Assembly: GCA_031260865.1 (NCBI GenBank)
Contig: JAISKQ010000116.1
Span: forward strand, 1 to 12,613
Reading direction: 5' to 3'
DNA length: 12,613 nt
Source: Prevotella sp.
Lineage (GTDB): Bacteria; Bacteroidota; Bacteroidia; Bacteroidales; Dysgonomonadaceae
This document shows positions 1-6,792 of the stretch, piece by piece (position 1 is the stretch's first letter; each line of letters opens with the position of its first letter). The position numbers were made by a program, and so were the translations under genes. Under the pieces are notes generated by a model. The model was not told the DNA's origin. It worked only from the letters and a program-made list of their open reading frames with translations, and did not search any database.

Positions 1-1
1 A

Positions 2-346
2 GCGAATGTCGATAGCGGAAAATCGCTTTCACTTAATTCGGGTCATGGCAGCAGAAGTTTCCGCTGAGGCGGACAATGTGATGGCGAAAGAGATATTCGG
101 ACTAGCATGCAGACATCCGAATTTCGTTTCTGGTCGGTAAAACGCACCGAAGCGCAAATCAAAGAAAATATGTATGGTATCGCGCCAAACACACCCGGAT
201 TGGAAGTATATTGGCGATGCAACGAAGGTAGTGGAAAAGATATAATTGATGCTTCCGGTCACGGTCGCGACGCCGTTATTGGTACAGCTACTTCAACGCC
301 AAAATGGAATCTGAATCAATCTGTTGAAGTAGGAAAACAAAATTAA
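2..346 (+). pseudogene. 3' end of LamG-domain surface protein gene, interrupted by an in-frame TGA
   Basis: Frame 2 reads as the end of a concanavalin-like (LamG, Laminin_G_3) jelly-roll domain. The segment FRFWSVKRTEAQIKENMYGI followed by LEVYWRCNEGSGKDIIDASG is the usual strand pair and 'Y-W-x-x-N-E-G-S-G' motif near the end of LamG domains in Bacteroidota surface lipoproteins, many of which also carry DUF1735. The same frame is plausible upstream (VDSGKSLSLNSGHGSRSF) but is cut by TGA at 65-67. TGG (Trp) there would restore continuous coding: FR-W-GGQCDGERDIR. No frameshift is needed. The gene continues off the left edge and stops with TAA at 344-346, 30 bp before the next lipoprotein gene, so the two are probably one operon. 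It is either a nonsense allele or a sequencing error. The domain family is fairly sure; the ligand cannot be told. Confidence 0.6.
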
Positions 347-376
347 CTAATGTATCATTTTTAAATATATAAACAG

Positions 377-1423
377 ATGAAGAAGATATTTATAGTATTA
401 CTTGGTGCGGTTGGCTTATTGTCGGCTTGCAGTGAGGATGATGCACAAGGTCAAAAAGATGTGCAAGAAATCAATATAGTAGGCGTGTCAAACGACACTA
501 TTAAAATTGACAAATCGGATACTTACCAACTGAATATAACTACCACGCCGGCAAATGCCGCCGGCGCGGTAAAATATGTTTCCAGTAATTCCAGAATATT
601 TACGATTAGCGAGACCGGCTTTATTACAGCTAACGCCAGTGGCGTAGGCTCTGTCACTATCATCGCGCCTAACGGTGATTCGTGGACAAAAGTCAAATGT
701 TTTGTCGAAGTTTTCGAATATGTTGATTCCATAGCTGTCAATACAGCGGGTCTTGTCTTGGCAAAAGATGAAACTAAGGATCTAAGTACTCTATTCACAG
801 CATATCCGGTTACAGCCAGCAATCGTGATATGATATATAAATCATCAGATCCTTCAATTGTATCGATTGATGAAAAAGGTATTTGCAAGTCGGTTTCAAA
901 AGGAATTGTCGAAATCACAGCTACTCCTGCCGATGGGAAAAACGATGTTGTATCTAAACCGGTTAAGATTTTTTCTCAATATTCTACCGTCCCGTTAGAC
1001 CGAAAGGATTGGACAGCTGTTGCGAACAGCACCCAAGGAGGATATTCTCTTTCCAATCTGTTTGACGGAAAAACCGGTACCGATTGGGAAGCTAAATGGT
1101 CGGAAAACCCTCCTTTCTGGATATTGATAGATACACATAAATTGTCGGAATTCCATCAGGTTAAATTCATTCAATCTTCTTATCGTGAAGCTAAGAATAT
1201 CGAAGTTTATACTACTCCTGTAACGACAGACGGTATCACAGCCGATGATAATTCATTCAAAAAGATTGGTAGTGTCTTTTTTAACGACAATACAGACAGT
1301 CGTATATTGACATTGCTTCCGGAACTTCAAAAGAGCCGTTATGTCAAGGTTGTGTTCCTTGATTCCAGAGCGGGCAATTATATCAGTTTAGCTGAAATTT
1401 ATATGTATAAAGTTTCAGAATAG
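377..1423 (+). CDS. Surface lipoprotein with two Ig-like (BIG2) domains and a C-terminal F5/8 type C (discoidin) domain
   Basis: 348 residues. The N-terminus is a lipoprotein signal (MKK, hydrophobic stretch, lipobox L-S-A-C with Cys18), followed by the acidic S-E-D-D that in Bacteroidota favours export to the cell surface. Residues about 32-113 and 115-199 are two bacterial Ig-like group 2 folds, each with the pattern V-x-S-S/S-S-D-P-S-I-V-S-I...G...V-S-x-G-x-V/I-T-I. Residues about 203-345 are an F5/8C (CBM32-like) beta-sandwich: S-L-S-N-L-F-D-G-K-T-G-T-D-W-E, then W-I-L-I-D-T, and the closing R-Y-V-K-V-V-F...I-S-L-A-E-I-Y-M-Y. Such proteins often occur next to SusC/SusD pairs and are thought to bind glycans at the surface. 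The convergent GH3 glycosidase supports that. It sits 30 bp after the LamG gene and ends just before a bidirectional terminator. The glycan bound is unknown. Confidence 0.87.
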   Translation: MKKIFIVLLGAVGLLSACSEDDAQGQKDVQEINIVGVSNDTIKIDKSDTYQLNITTTPANAAGAVKYVSSNSRIFTISETGFITANASGVGSVTIIAPNGDSWTKVKCFVEVFEYVDSIAVNTAGLVLAKDETKDLSTLFTAYPVTASNRDMIYKSSDPSIVSIDEKGICKSVSKGIVEITATPADGKNDVVSKPVKIFSQYSTVPLDRKDWTAVANSTQGGYSLSNLFDGKTGTDWEAKWSENPPFWILIDTHKLSEFHQVKFIQSSYREAKNIEVYTTPVTTDGITADDNSFKKIGSVFFNDNTDSRILTLLPELQKSRYVKVVFLDSRAGNYISLAEIYMYKVSE

Positions 1424-1457
1424 TTTTTTAGGTATTAGGTTAAAGCATTTTCGCAGT

Positions 1458-1491
1458 AAAAAGCCGTCCATAATCATGGACGGCTTTTTTT
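1458..1491. terminator. Bidirectional rho-independent terminator between convergent genes
   Basis: Perfect 10-bp inverted repeat AGCCGTCCAT (1462-1471) and ATGGACGGCT (1476-1485) around the loop AATC. It is followed on the + strand by seven T (1485-1491) and preceded by AAAAA, which becomes the U-tract on the - strand. It lies 34 bp after the lipoprotein stop and 36 bp from the stop of the convergent GH3 gene, so it can end both transcripts. Confidence 0.92.
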
Positions 1492-1526
1492 ATACGCTTA
1501 AAAATAAGCATTATCGAGTGTGGCAA

Positions 1527-3740
1527 TTAATCTACGATATAGTCGCCGCCTGTTATTTGAAATTCCGCTTCAATTATCGGTAATTGTTTCGCGCTTGTTT
1601 TTGAGGGGGAAGTTCCTCCAATATAGATTTTTCTTTTTCCCGCGCTTACCTTTAATACGCCGTAATCATCTACCAACCCGAGTTCTCTTGGCGACAAGCT
1701 AAATTCTACATTTTTACTTTCGCCTGCTTTCAGTGATATTCGTTCAAACCCTTTTAAAGCGGATAGAGGCGACAAGCTTTTATTACCGTCAGGATAAGAC
1801 AGATATAATTGCACGACTTCTTCTCCATCTAATTTTCCTGTGTTTTTCACATTGACAGTGACTTTGAGGTTGTCTCCCGCCTTTACGGTCGGTGCCAACT
1901 GTATAGAAGCATATTCAAATCCGGTATAGCTCAATCCGTACCCGAATGGATATTGCGTTTGCCCGTTAAAGTAGCGATATGTCCTGTTTTTCATCTCATA
2001 AGAGTTGAACGCGGGCAGGTCGCCGTCTTTCGCGTAGAATGTCACAGGCAGCCTCCCCGACGGGTTATAATCCCCGAAAAGGACGTCGGCGATGGCCGTT
2101 CCCGCATCCTGTCCTCCATACCATGAGTTGAGTATGGCGGGAATATTCACCGATTCCCATTCTGTGGCAATGGCGCCGCCTGTCATCATCACAAATGCCG
2201 TGGGAATATTTTCGGCCACAAGGGCTTTCATCAGGTCTGTTTGTATTTTAGGAAGCTTGATGGATGTCCTGTCCCCACCTGTAAATCCGTCTATTTTGAC
2301 GCGCAAATCTTCCCCTTCCAGTTCGGGTGAGATACCGCCGACAAAAATAACCACATCCATACCTTTCAGCCTTTTTACAAGCGAAGCTATTTCTTCTTGA
2401 CTGTTAGCTGTTGGTATAACAAATTCAACGCCTTTCTCATAGATCACTTCCGCGTTTTTCAACTTGTTCTTTATCGCTTCGTAAGGAGTGACTATTTCTG
2501 TTGGGAAACCGTTATAATTACCAAGTACAGACACTTCGTTATTCGCGTTGGGACCTATAACCGCCACTTTCTTTAATTTCTTGCTCAGCGGCAGGAAATT
2601 GTTTTCATTCTTCAGCAGTACAATGGATTCCCGGGTTATTTTCAGAGCCAGGTCTTTGTGCGCTTGAGATTCGAGGACGGATAACGGTATTTTTGAATAC
2701 TGCACGTTTTCGGCAGGGTCAAACATTCCTAATCTGAAACGAATTGTAAACAAGCGTTTTAATGAAATATCAATCTGGGCTTCATCGGTTAATCCGCTGT
2801 TGACGGCATCCACCAATGTTTTATAAGCCTCGTTGCCGCAATCGATGTCAGTCCCGTGAAAGATAGCATCCGCGGCGGCATATTTTGCTTCGGTGTGTGT
2901 CTTGTGATAATTGTAAAAGTCTTCTATCGCGCCGCAATCCGACGTTACATATCCTGTAAAATGCCATTGATTCCTCAATATTTGTAGCAGAAGCAAATCG
3001 TTGCCGCAACAAGGCTGACCGCTATACGCGTTGTACGCGCACATAACTCCGGCTACGTTCGCGTCAACCACTAAGTCGCGGAAAGCAGGGAGATAAGTAT
3101 CCCATAAGTCGTATGGGGAAACAACGGTGTTGAATGAATGACGCGTGTTTTCAGGGCCGCTGTGCACCGCGTAATGTTTAGCGCAAGCGGCGGCTTTAAG
3201 GTATTTAGGATCATTCCCTTGTAATCCCGCCACAAAGTTTTTCGCCAAAGCTCCCGTAAGGAAAGGATCTTCTCCATACGTTTCCTGTCCGCGTCCCCAA
3301 CGAGGGTCTCGGAATATATTGATATTGGGAGTCCAGTATGTTAATCCATGATATATCGTCCTGTTTCCTTTAGCGGAAGCATCGTTGTATATCGCCCGTC
3401 CTTCGTCCGAGATAGCCGTCGCCACGTCTTTCATCAACTGCTTGTCCCATGCCGCCGCCATGCCGATAGCCTGCGGGAATACGGTTACTTTGTATTTGGT
3501 TCGTCCTATGCCATGAAGGCATTCGTTCCACCAGTTGTAAGACGGGATGCCCAGCCTTTCGACGGCAGGCGCGTTGTTCAACATTTGCGATACTTTTTCT
3601 TCTAATGTTAATCGTGAAACTAAATCCGTGACACGCTCCTCAACAGTTAGGTTTGTGTTTTGGAAAGGATAATTTTGTCCGAATACGGAATAGCTGCAAA
3701 ACGCGGAAATAGCGATCAGCGCGAGTTTTAGATTTTTCAT
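1527..3740 (-). CDS. Glycoside hydrolase family 3 protein (beta-glucosidase/beta-xylosidase type), exported
   Basis: 737 residues, full length for a three-domain GH3. A Sec signal peptide (MKNLKLALIA..., likely cut near Gly21-Gln22) without a lipobox suggests a periplasmic enzyme. The (beta/alpha)8 domain spans about 30-345: D-P-R-W-G-R-G-Q-E-T-Y-G-E-D-P at 145-159, A-K-H-Y at 187-190, and Y-V-T-S-D-C-G-A-I at 264-272, where Asp268 is the expected nucleophile. The alpha/beta sandwich domain spans about 366-600, with G-N-Y-N-G at 407-411 and the E-L-E-G-E segment at 473-477 as the likely source of the acid/base Glu. A fibronectin type III-like domain follows at about 620-695 (final R-E-L). The S-D-C-G-A-I signature and G-N-Y-N-G resemble xylosidase-type members, but substrate cannot be fixed from sequence. 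It retains non-reducing end sugars by double displacement, as is known for GH3. ATG at 3740 directly opens the signal peptide. Confidence 0.93.
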   Translation of the reverse strand: MKNLKLALIAISAFCSYSVFGQNYPFQNTNLTVEERVTDLVSRLTLEEKVSQMLNNAPAVERLGIPSYNWWNECLHGIGRTKYKVTVFPQAIGMAAAWDKQLMKDVATAISDEGRAIYNDASAKGNRTIYHGLTYWTPNINIFRDPRWGRGQETYGEDPFLTGALAKNFVAGLQGNDPKYLKAAACAKHYAVHSGPENTRHSFNTVVSPYDLWDTYLPAFRDLVVDANVAGVMCAYNAYSGQPCCGNDLLLLQILRNQWHFTGYVTSDCGAIEDFYNYHKTHTEAKYAAADAIFHGTDIDCGNEAYKTLVDAVNSGLTDEAQIDISLKRLFTIRFRLGMFDPAENVQYSKIPLSVLESQAHKDLALKITRESIVLLKNENNFLPLSKKLKKVAVIGPNANNEVSVLGNYNGFPTEIVTPYEAIKNKLKNAEVIYEKGVEFVIPTANSQEEIASLVKRLKGMDVVIFVGGISPELEGEDLRVKIDGFTGGDRTSIKLPKIQTDLMKALVAENIPTAFVMMTGGAIATEWESVNIPAILNSWYGGQDAGTAIADVLFGDYNPSGRLPVTFYAKDGDLPAFNSYEMKNRTYRYFNGQTQYPFGYGLSYTGFEYASIQLAPTVKAGDNLKVTVNVKNTGKLDGEEVVQLYLSYPDGNKSLSPLSALKGFERISLKAGESKNVEFSLSPRELGLVDDYGVLKVSAGKRKIYIGGTSPSKTSAKQLPIIEAEFQITGGDYIVD

Positions 3741-3880
3741 ATGATAATAATTTAGATTTTAGTTGCCATATGGAACTCGCCTGATTTTTATTATCATGGA
3801 CTTTGGTGATTTGACAAAAATCATGCTTCGTTTCATAATGTCGTGTTGTGGGGTTTTTCGGAATTTCTTGGTATCAAGCA

Positions 3881-3911
3881 CAAAGTCTCCCGATATAGTC
3901 AAGAGACTTTG
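3881..3911 (-). other. Inverted repeat just downstream of the P-loop protein gene
   Basis: Perfect 9-bp inverted repeat CAAAGTCTC (3881-3889) / GAGACTTTG (3903-3911) with a 13-nt loop, beginning 16 nt after the stop codon of the - strand gene. No T-run follows on the - strand (TGCTTGATACC), so it is not a textbook intrinsic terminator. It could mark the mRNA 3' end or slow decay. The rest of 3741-3926 shows no gene and no clear TAnnTTTG box for the GH3 gene. Confidence 0.4.
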
Positions 3912-3926
3912 TAAATATATAGCTTA

Positions 3927-5660
3927 TTATTCATTAATCAAAGAGAATAACTCTTCCGCCGCTTCTTTCGGTCCTTCTTTGGATTTACCGTCGATGGCCA
4001 ACGATGTATGTATTTCTCCGATTTGGGTTCCTGCTTTTTTCATGTCATTAAAATACGACCGGACAAGTTTTTCCGTTTTCTCACGTTCCTGCACAGGACC
4101 AAACGGATTGGCGAAATAGGATTTCACAAGTCCTTTTTCGGTGGTTGTACCCTTCGCGCGGCGTGCTCCGTCTTCAAATACGGAAATCGCCTCGTCCAAA
4201 TCGTCGTAGATGAGTATCTTCTTAACGGCCTCCTCGTAGTTATTCGCGTAAAGGAAGTAATCGATAGGGTATCCTTTTGAAATAACTTCGTATGTGGAGA
4301 TAGCGATTGTAACGCGCGCGTTTACCTGATCCATATTGGTGTATACCCCCCTGTCGAGCTGCGCGAAGGCATAAGCGGGATCAAGGTCGTCAACGCGGAC
4401 AAACGCCCCTATTTCTGTTCCATAAGCCTTGATAACGCCGTCTTTTTCTTTCTTCAGGTAACCCATGTCGTCAAAGATGACGCGCATGTGGCGGATATAA
4501 CTTTCGTTCAGGGTACGGAACGCTTCAAGGCTTTCCGATTTTCCGGCGCCGCTGTCGCCCATTATGATGATGTTGGACTCTTTGCCGTTGCGAAGCACGA
4601 TGTTCACCATCGCGCCGTGTATAGGAAGCCTGTTCTTCTCTATTTGTTTCACATTGTGCAAGGTAAGAAGCATCTTCTTCATATAGCCGAAATAGTCTAT
4701 ATCGTCGCAATAGTTCGCGTAGCCGATAAGAATATCATTTTTCTTGTCTTTATAGTAGAATGTACGTTTTTCGTCATATCCGTCCGGGTATCCGAACACA
4801 TAGATTATATCCGGTTTCTTACCGATGTATTCGCTTTCCGTCGCCAGTTCAAACAGGTTGGAAAGTCCTACGCCGTGTACCATAAAGTCTTTATGGAAAT
4901 AAACAAACGTAAGCATATTGCCTACTTTTACAGGAAATACAAACCAATCGTCTTCGTTCAGCACGATGTTCTCAATCGGGTTTTGTTGATGTTCCCGAAA
5001 TATGCCGTCGCGTGTGTTTTTTTTGGTATATGAGATATATGGCGGATGGAAGACAACTGTACTGATAAATGGTATGCCGGCAAGTCCTCTGTATTCCACC
5101 GGGCAATTCCAATTTACATCAGTCAATGTCAGCCCGGCGTTCGACCCGGCTGTCGATTGGCGGAAAATACGCGTTTCGCGCCCGTTTACAGTCGTTTGTA
5201 TCCTACGCCCTGTAGATAACACAAGGTCGTTGAACATGTCATTCGCCTGAATAAAACGCACATTCTGCAAGCCTTCGCCCAAACGGTTGTTCCTTACTAT
5301 CGTATAACGTTCCAACCTTTTCCAATAATCGAAAAGCAATTCGGTGACTTCAATAAACAAGTCCTTATCTTCAAAGAACTTAGAGTATTTATTATCAACG
5401 GCGATAACTTCATCAATGTCGAAAACAGTCAATAATTTAAAAACTTCTATCATAGAGTCAACAAGATTATCTTCAGAACCAAAATGTTCGGTATAGTAGT
5501 TGTATATCACTACTTCATCTTTCTTTAATACTTGTTTAATAAATGATTCGACCACGCGTCTAAAACCATAGCTATTGAGAAGCTTTTGCTTTGTGTCACA
5601 GTATTTCAACGTGAAATTAATCATTGCCCGTCCTCTCGAAAGCGTAAATTCATGTAACAT
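3927..5660 (-). CDS. Conserved PEP carboxykinase-like / HPr kinase-like P-loop protein of unknown substrate
   Basis: 577 residues. The C-terminal part resembles the HPr kinase/PEPCK nucleotide-binding fold: I-H-G-A-M-V at 347-352, Walker A G-D-S-G-A-G-K-S-E at 368-376, and V-I-F-D-D-M-G at 394-400, in the same order and spacing type as the H-G, G-x-S-G-I-G-K-S-E and V-A-D-D motifs of HPr kinase/phosphorylase. Family members are commonly labelled phosphoenolpyruvate carboxykinase because of this. The other 345 residues (M-L-H-E-F-T-L-S-R-G-R-A start, R-L-E-R-Y-T-I-V-R-N, G-E-G-L-Q-N-V-R-F) do not match classical PckA (about 540 residues) that I can recall, and I see no signal peptide. It is probably a cytoplasmic ATP- or GTP-dependent kinase-like enzyme; the phosphoacceptor is unknown. 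ATG at 5660 begins the motif expected at the protein's N-terminus. The gene appears monocistronic, with 186 bp to the GH3 gene. Confidence 0.8.
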   Translation of the reverse strand: MLHEFTLSRGRAMINFTLKYCDTKQKLLNSYGFRRVVESFIKQVLKKDEVVIYNYYTEHFGSEDNLVDSMIEVFKLLTVFDIDEVIAVDNKYSKFFEDKDLFIEVTELLFDYWKRLERYTIVRNNRLGEGLQNVRFIQANDMFNDLVLSTGRRIQTTVNGRETRIFRQSTAGSNAGLTLTDVNWNCPVEYRGLAGIPFISTVVFHPPYISYTKKNTRDGIFREHQQNPIENIVLNEDDWFVFPVKVGNMLTFVYFHKDFMVHGVGLSNLFELATESEYIGKKPDIIYVFGYPDGYDEKRTFYYKDKKNDILIGYANYCDDIDYFGYMKKMLLTLHNVKQIEKNRLPIHGAMVNIVLRNGKESNIIIMGDSGAGKSESLEAFRTLNESYIRHMRVIFDDMGYLKKEKDGVIKAYGTEIGAFVRVDDLDPAYAFAQLDRGVYTNMDQVNARVTIAISTYEVISKGYPIDYFLYANNYEEAVKKILIYDDLDEAISVFEDGARRAKGTTTEKGLVKSYFANPFGPVQEREKTEKLVRSYFNDMKKAGTQIGEIHTSLAIDGKSKEGPKEAAEELFSLINE

Positions 5661-5719
5661 AATGTTTTTTATATAGTTAATTTGTCGTTAAAAGAGATAT
5701 TTCTTTGTTATAAGATAAA

Positions 5720-5727
5720 CAAAGATA
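5720..5727 (-). promoter_or_regulatory. Putative -7 promoter box for the P-loop protein gene
   Basis: On the - strand the sequence is TATCTTTG, an exact match to the Bacteroidota primary-sigma -7 consensus TAnnTTTG, about 60 bp upstream of the ATG at 5660. No good TTTG-like -33 element is seen at the usual 19-21 bp. It overlaps the inverted repeat CTTTGTT/AACAAAG (5703-5724), which could be an operator. Confidence 0.4.
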
Positions 5728-5822
5728 AAGAAATAATTTCTACTTACAGTTTTTTTGCTAAAACATATACGTGGATTCTTCTGTTAAATATTCTTGTAAC
5801 CTGCTAATTTAGACGTCTAATT

Positions 5823-5854
5823 ACAAAACAAAAAATCAAGTTGTTTTGTTTTTA
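5823..5854 (+). terminator. Weak AT-rich terminator-like hairpin
   Basis: A 9-bp inverted repeat ACAAAACAA (5823-5831) / TTGTTTTGT (5841-5849) is followed by a T-run on the + strand (5849-5853). The stem has only two G-C pairs and no gene precedes it, so function is doubtful. Confidence 0.22.
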
Positions 5855-5935
5855 TAATAGAGAGTAGGTAGTTGGTGATATATATAAGACAAAGTTTAGT
5901 GTTCATTTAGGTCTAATTTTTTCATGATAATTGAA

Positions 5936-5973
5936 GAAGTCTTGTGCGTTGGTTAGCACAGGGCTTCTTTTTT
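5936..5973 (+). terminator. Strong rho-independent terminator with no gene in front of it
   Basis: A 12-bp stem GAAGTCTTGTGC (5936-5947) / GCACAGGGCTTC (5956-5967) contains two G-U wobbles in RNA, has an 8-nt loop, and is followed by six T (5968-5973). The wobbles are favourable only when read on the + strand, and only that side has a U-tract. No + strand coding gene lies between 5661 and 5935, so the transcript it ends is unknown; a small RNA is possible. Confidence 0.75.
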
Positions 5974-6114
5974 ATCGATTCAACCCGAAAGGTTGTGGAG
6001 GATGGGGAAACAAGCTCATATCTCAACAAAAATGATTTTAACTTTTTATAACATAAATTACTGCCCCAAACGGCTAAAAACCGTCATCTCTTTTTTACAA
6101 AATTATCTATATAT

Positions 6115-6680
6115 GAGTTGGAAGTTTTGAGTAATAAGTTTTGAGTTTACAAGAAGAATAGTAGGAAGCGGTGTTACCCGAAAAGTGTTACTTTTGTCAC
6201 CTCTTTTTTAAATTTTGTAGTTTACAAGCTTGCAAGTGTACAAGAACGAAGAATGGTGCGAAGCGGTGATGACCGAAACTGTTACTTTTGTTACTTTTTA
6301 TAGTTTTGAGTTTACAAGCTTGCAAGTGTACAAGTTTACAAGGATGAAGAATGGTGGGAAGCGGTGTTACCGAAAAGTGTTACTTTTGTCACCTTTTTAA
6401 GTTTTGAGTTTACGAACTTGCAAGTGTACAAGTTTACAAGAACGAAGAATGGTGCGAAGCGATGATGACTAAAAGTGTTACTTTTGTCACCTTTTTGAGT
6501 TATGTAGTAAGTAATGAATTTTGAATAATGAGTTTACAGGAAAGAATGAAGAAAGAATAGCTCAAAGCGATGATGACTAAAAGTGTTACTTTTGTCACCT
6601 TTTTAAGTTTTAAGTTTTGAGTTTACAAGCTTGCAAGTGTACAAGTTTACAAGAAAGAAGGATGGCGCGATGCGGTGATA
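6115..6680 (+). repeat. Nested tandem repeat array: six degenerate units built from 7-mers, 8-mers and a conserved core
   Basis: Approximate units: 6115-6210, 6211-6300, 6301-6400, 6401-6496, 6497-6604 and 6605-6680 (last truncated). Each has up to three parts. First is a heptamer run RAGTNNN (GAGTTGG, AAGTTTT, GAGTAAT, AAGTTTT, GAGTTTA at 6115-6149). Second is an octamer run CAAGNNNN (CAAGCTTG, CAAGTGTA, CAAGTTTA; three more or fewer copies per unit). Third is a core of about 50 bp with GAAGAATGGTGCGAAGCGGTG and ending AAAAGTGTTACTTTTGTCAC plus CTTTTT. The shared GTTACTTTT starts at 6187, 6281, 6379, 6477 and 6585, giving periods of 94, 98, 98 and 108 bp. The core carries a dyad AAAAGT-GTT-ACTTTT in four units, broken in the second. 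No ORF runs through it. It is not a CRISPR array: there are no constant-length unique spacers. Function unknown. Confidence 0.9.
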
Positions 6681-6792
6681 CAAAGGGGCTTTGGAGACGA
6701 TAAAAAGAGATAAGCCTGTATTACTTATTTCTTTATACCATAAGGGGAAAGACTTTTTAGAGAAGATACTGGTGGCATATCCTAAGGAATAA
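6679..6792 (+). pseudogene. Decayed C-terminal fragment of an FkbM-family methyltransferase
   Basis: The + strand reads Y-KGALETIKRDKPVLLISLYH, then KGKDFLEKILVAYPKE and TAA at 6790-6792. This matches what I know of the end of FkbM (Methyltransf_21) proteins: L-K-G-A-x-x-T-I-K-x-x-K-P-x-L-x-I-S-x-Y-H-K-x-x-D-F. Only about 37 codons remain. The frame is closed by TGA (6676-6678) immediately upstream, where the repeat array begins, and there is no start codon or remaining SAM-binding part. The last bases overlap the 3' end of the convergent TIGR02757 gene by about 11 bp. It is therefore a gene remnant that was cut back to, or replaced by, the repeat array. The family call is from memory of the motif, not from a search. 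Confidence 0.55.

Larger units (their letters stand above)
5661..6114. other. Intergenic region with hairpins but no recognisable gene
   Basis: No ORF here resembles a known protein and no tRNA cloverleaf is visible. Visible structure: an inverted repeat CTTTGTT/AACAAAG (5703-5709 / 5718-5724) touching the putative promoter of the P-loop gene; a perfect 12-bp palindrome TTAGAC-GTCTAA (5809-5820), echoed by TTTAG-GTCTAATT near 5907-5918; an AT-rich hairpin at 5823-5849; a strong terminator at 5936-5973; and small stems CAACC-CGAAA-GGTTG (5981-5995) and ACGG/CCGT (6070-6084, with a T-run at 6091-6096). Confidence 0.5.

Noticed and set aside
523..918. 131-codon - strand ORF inside the BIG2 lipoprotein gene
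   Set aside because: Shadow of the real + strand gene, which has a signal peptide and clear domains.
4488..5033. 181-codon + strand ORF inside the P-loop protein gene
   Set aside because: Antisense to a conserved coding sequence; composition is low-information and no domain is recognisable.
5935..6050. + strand stretch ...IDSTRKVVEDGETSSYLNKNDF as a further piece of the FkbM gene
   Set aside because: Only a loose resemblance, its frame runs through the terminator hairpin, and no diagnostic FkbM motif is present.
5661..6114. tRNA or known riboswitch in the long intergenic region
   Set aside because: No acceptor/T-loop pattern or recognisable aptamer core was found by eye; only simple hairpins.
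6115..6680. CRISPR array
   Set aside because: The units are similar over their whole length and have no unique spacers of constant size; no cas gene is present.
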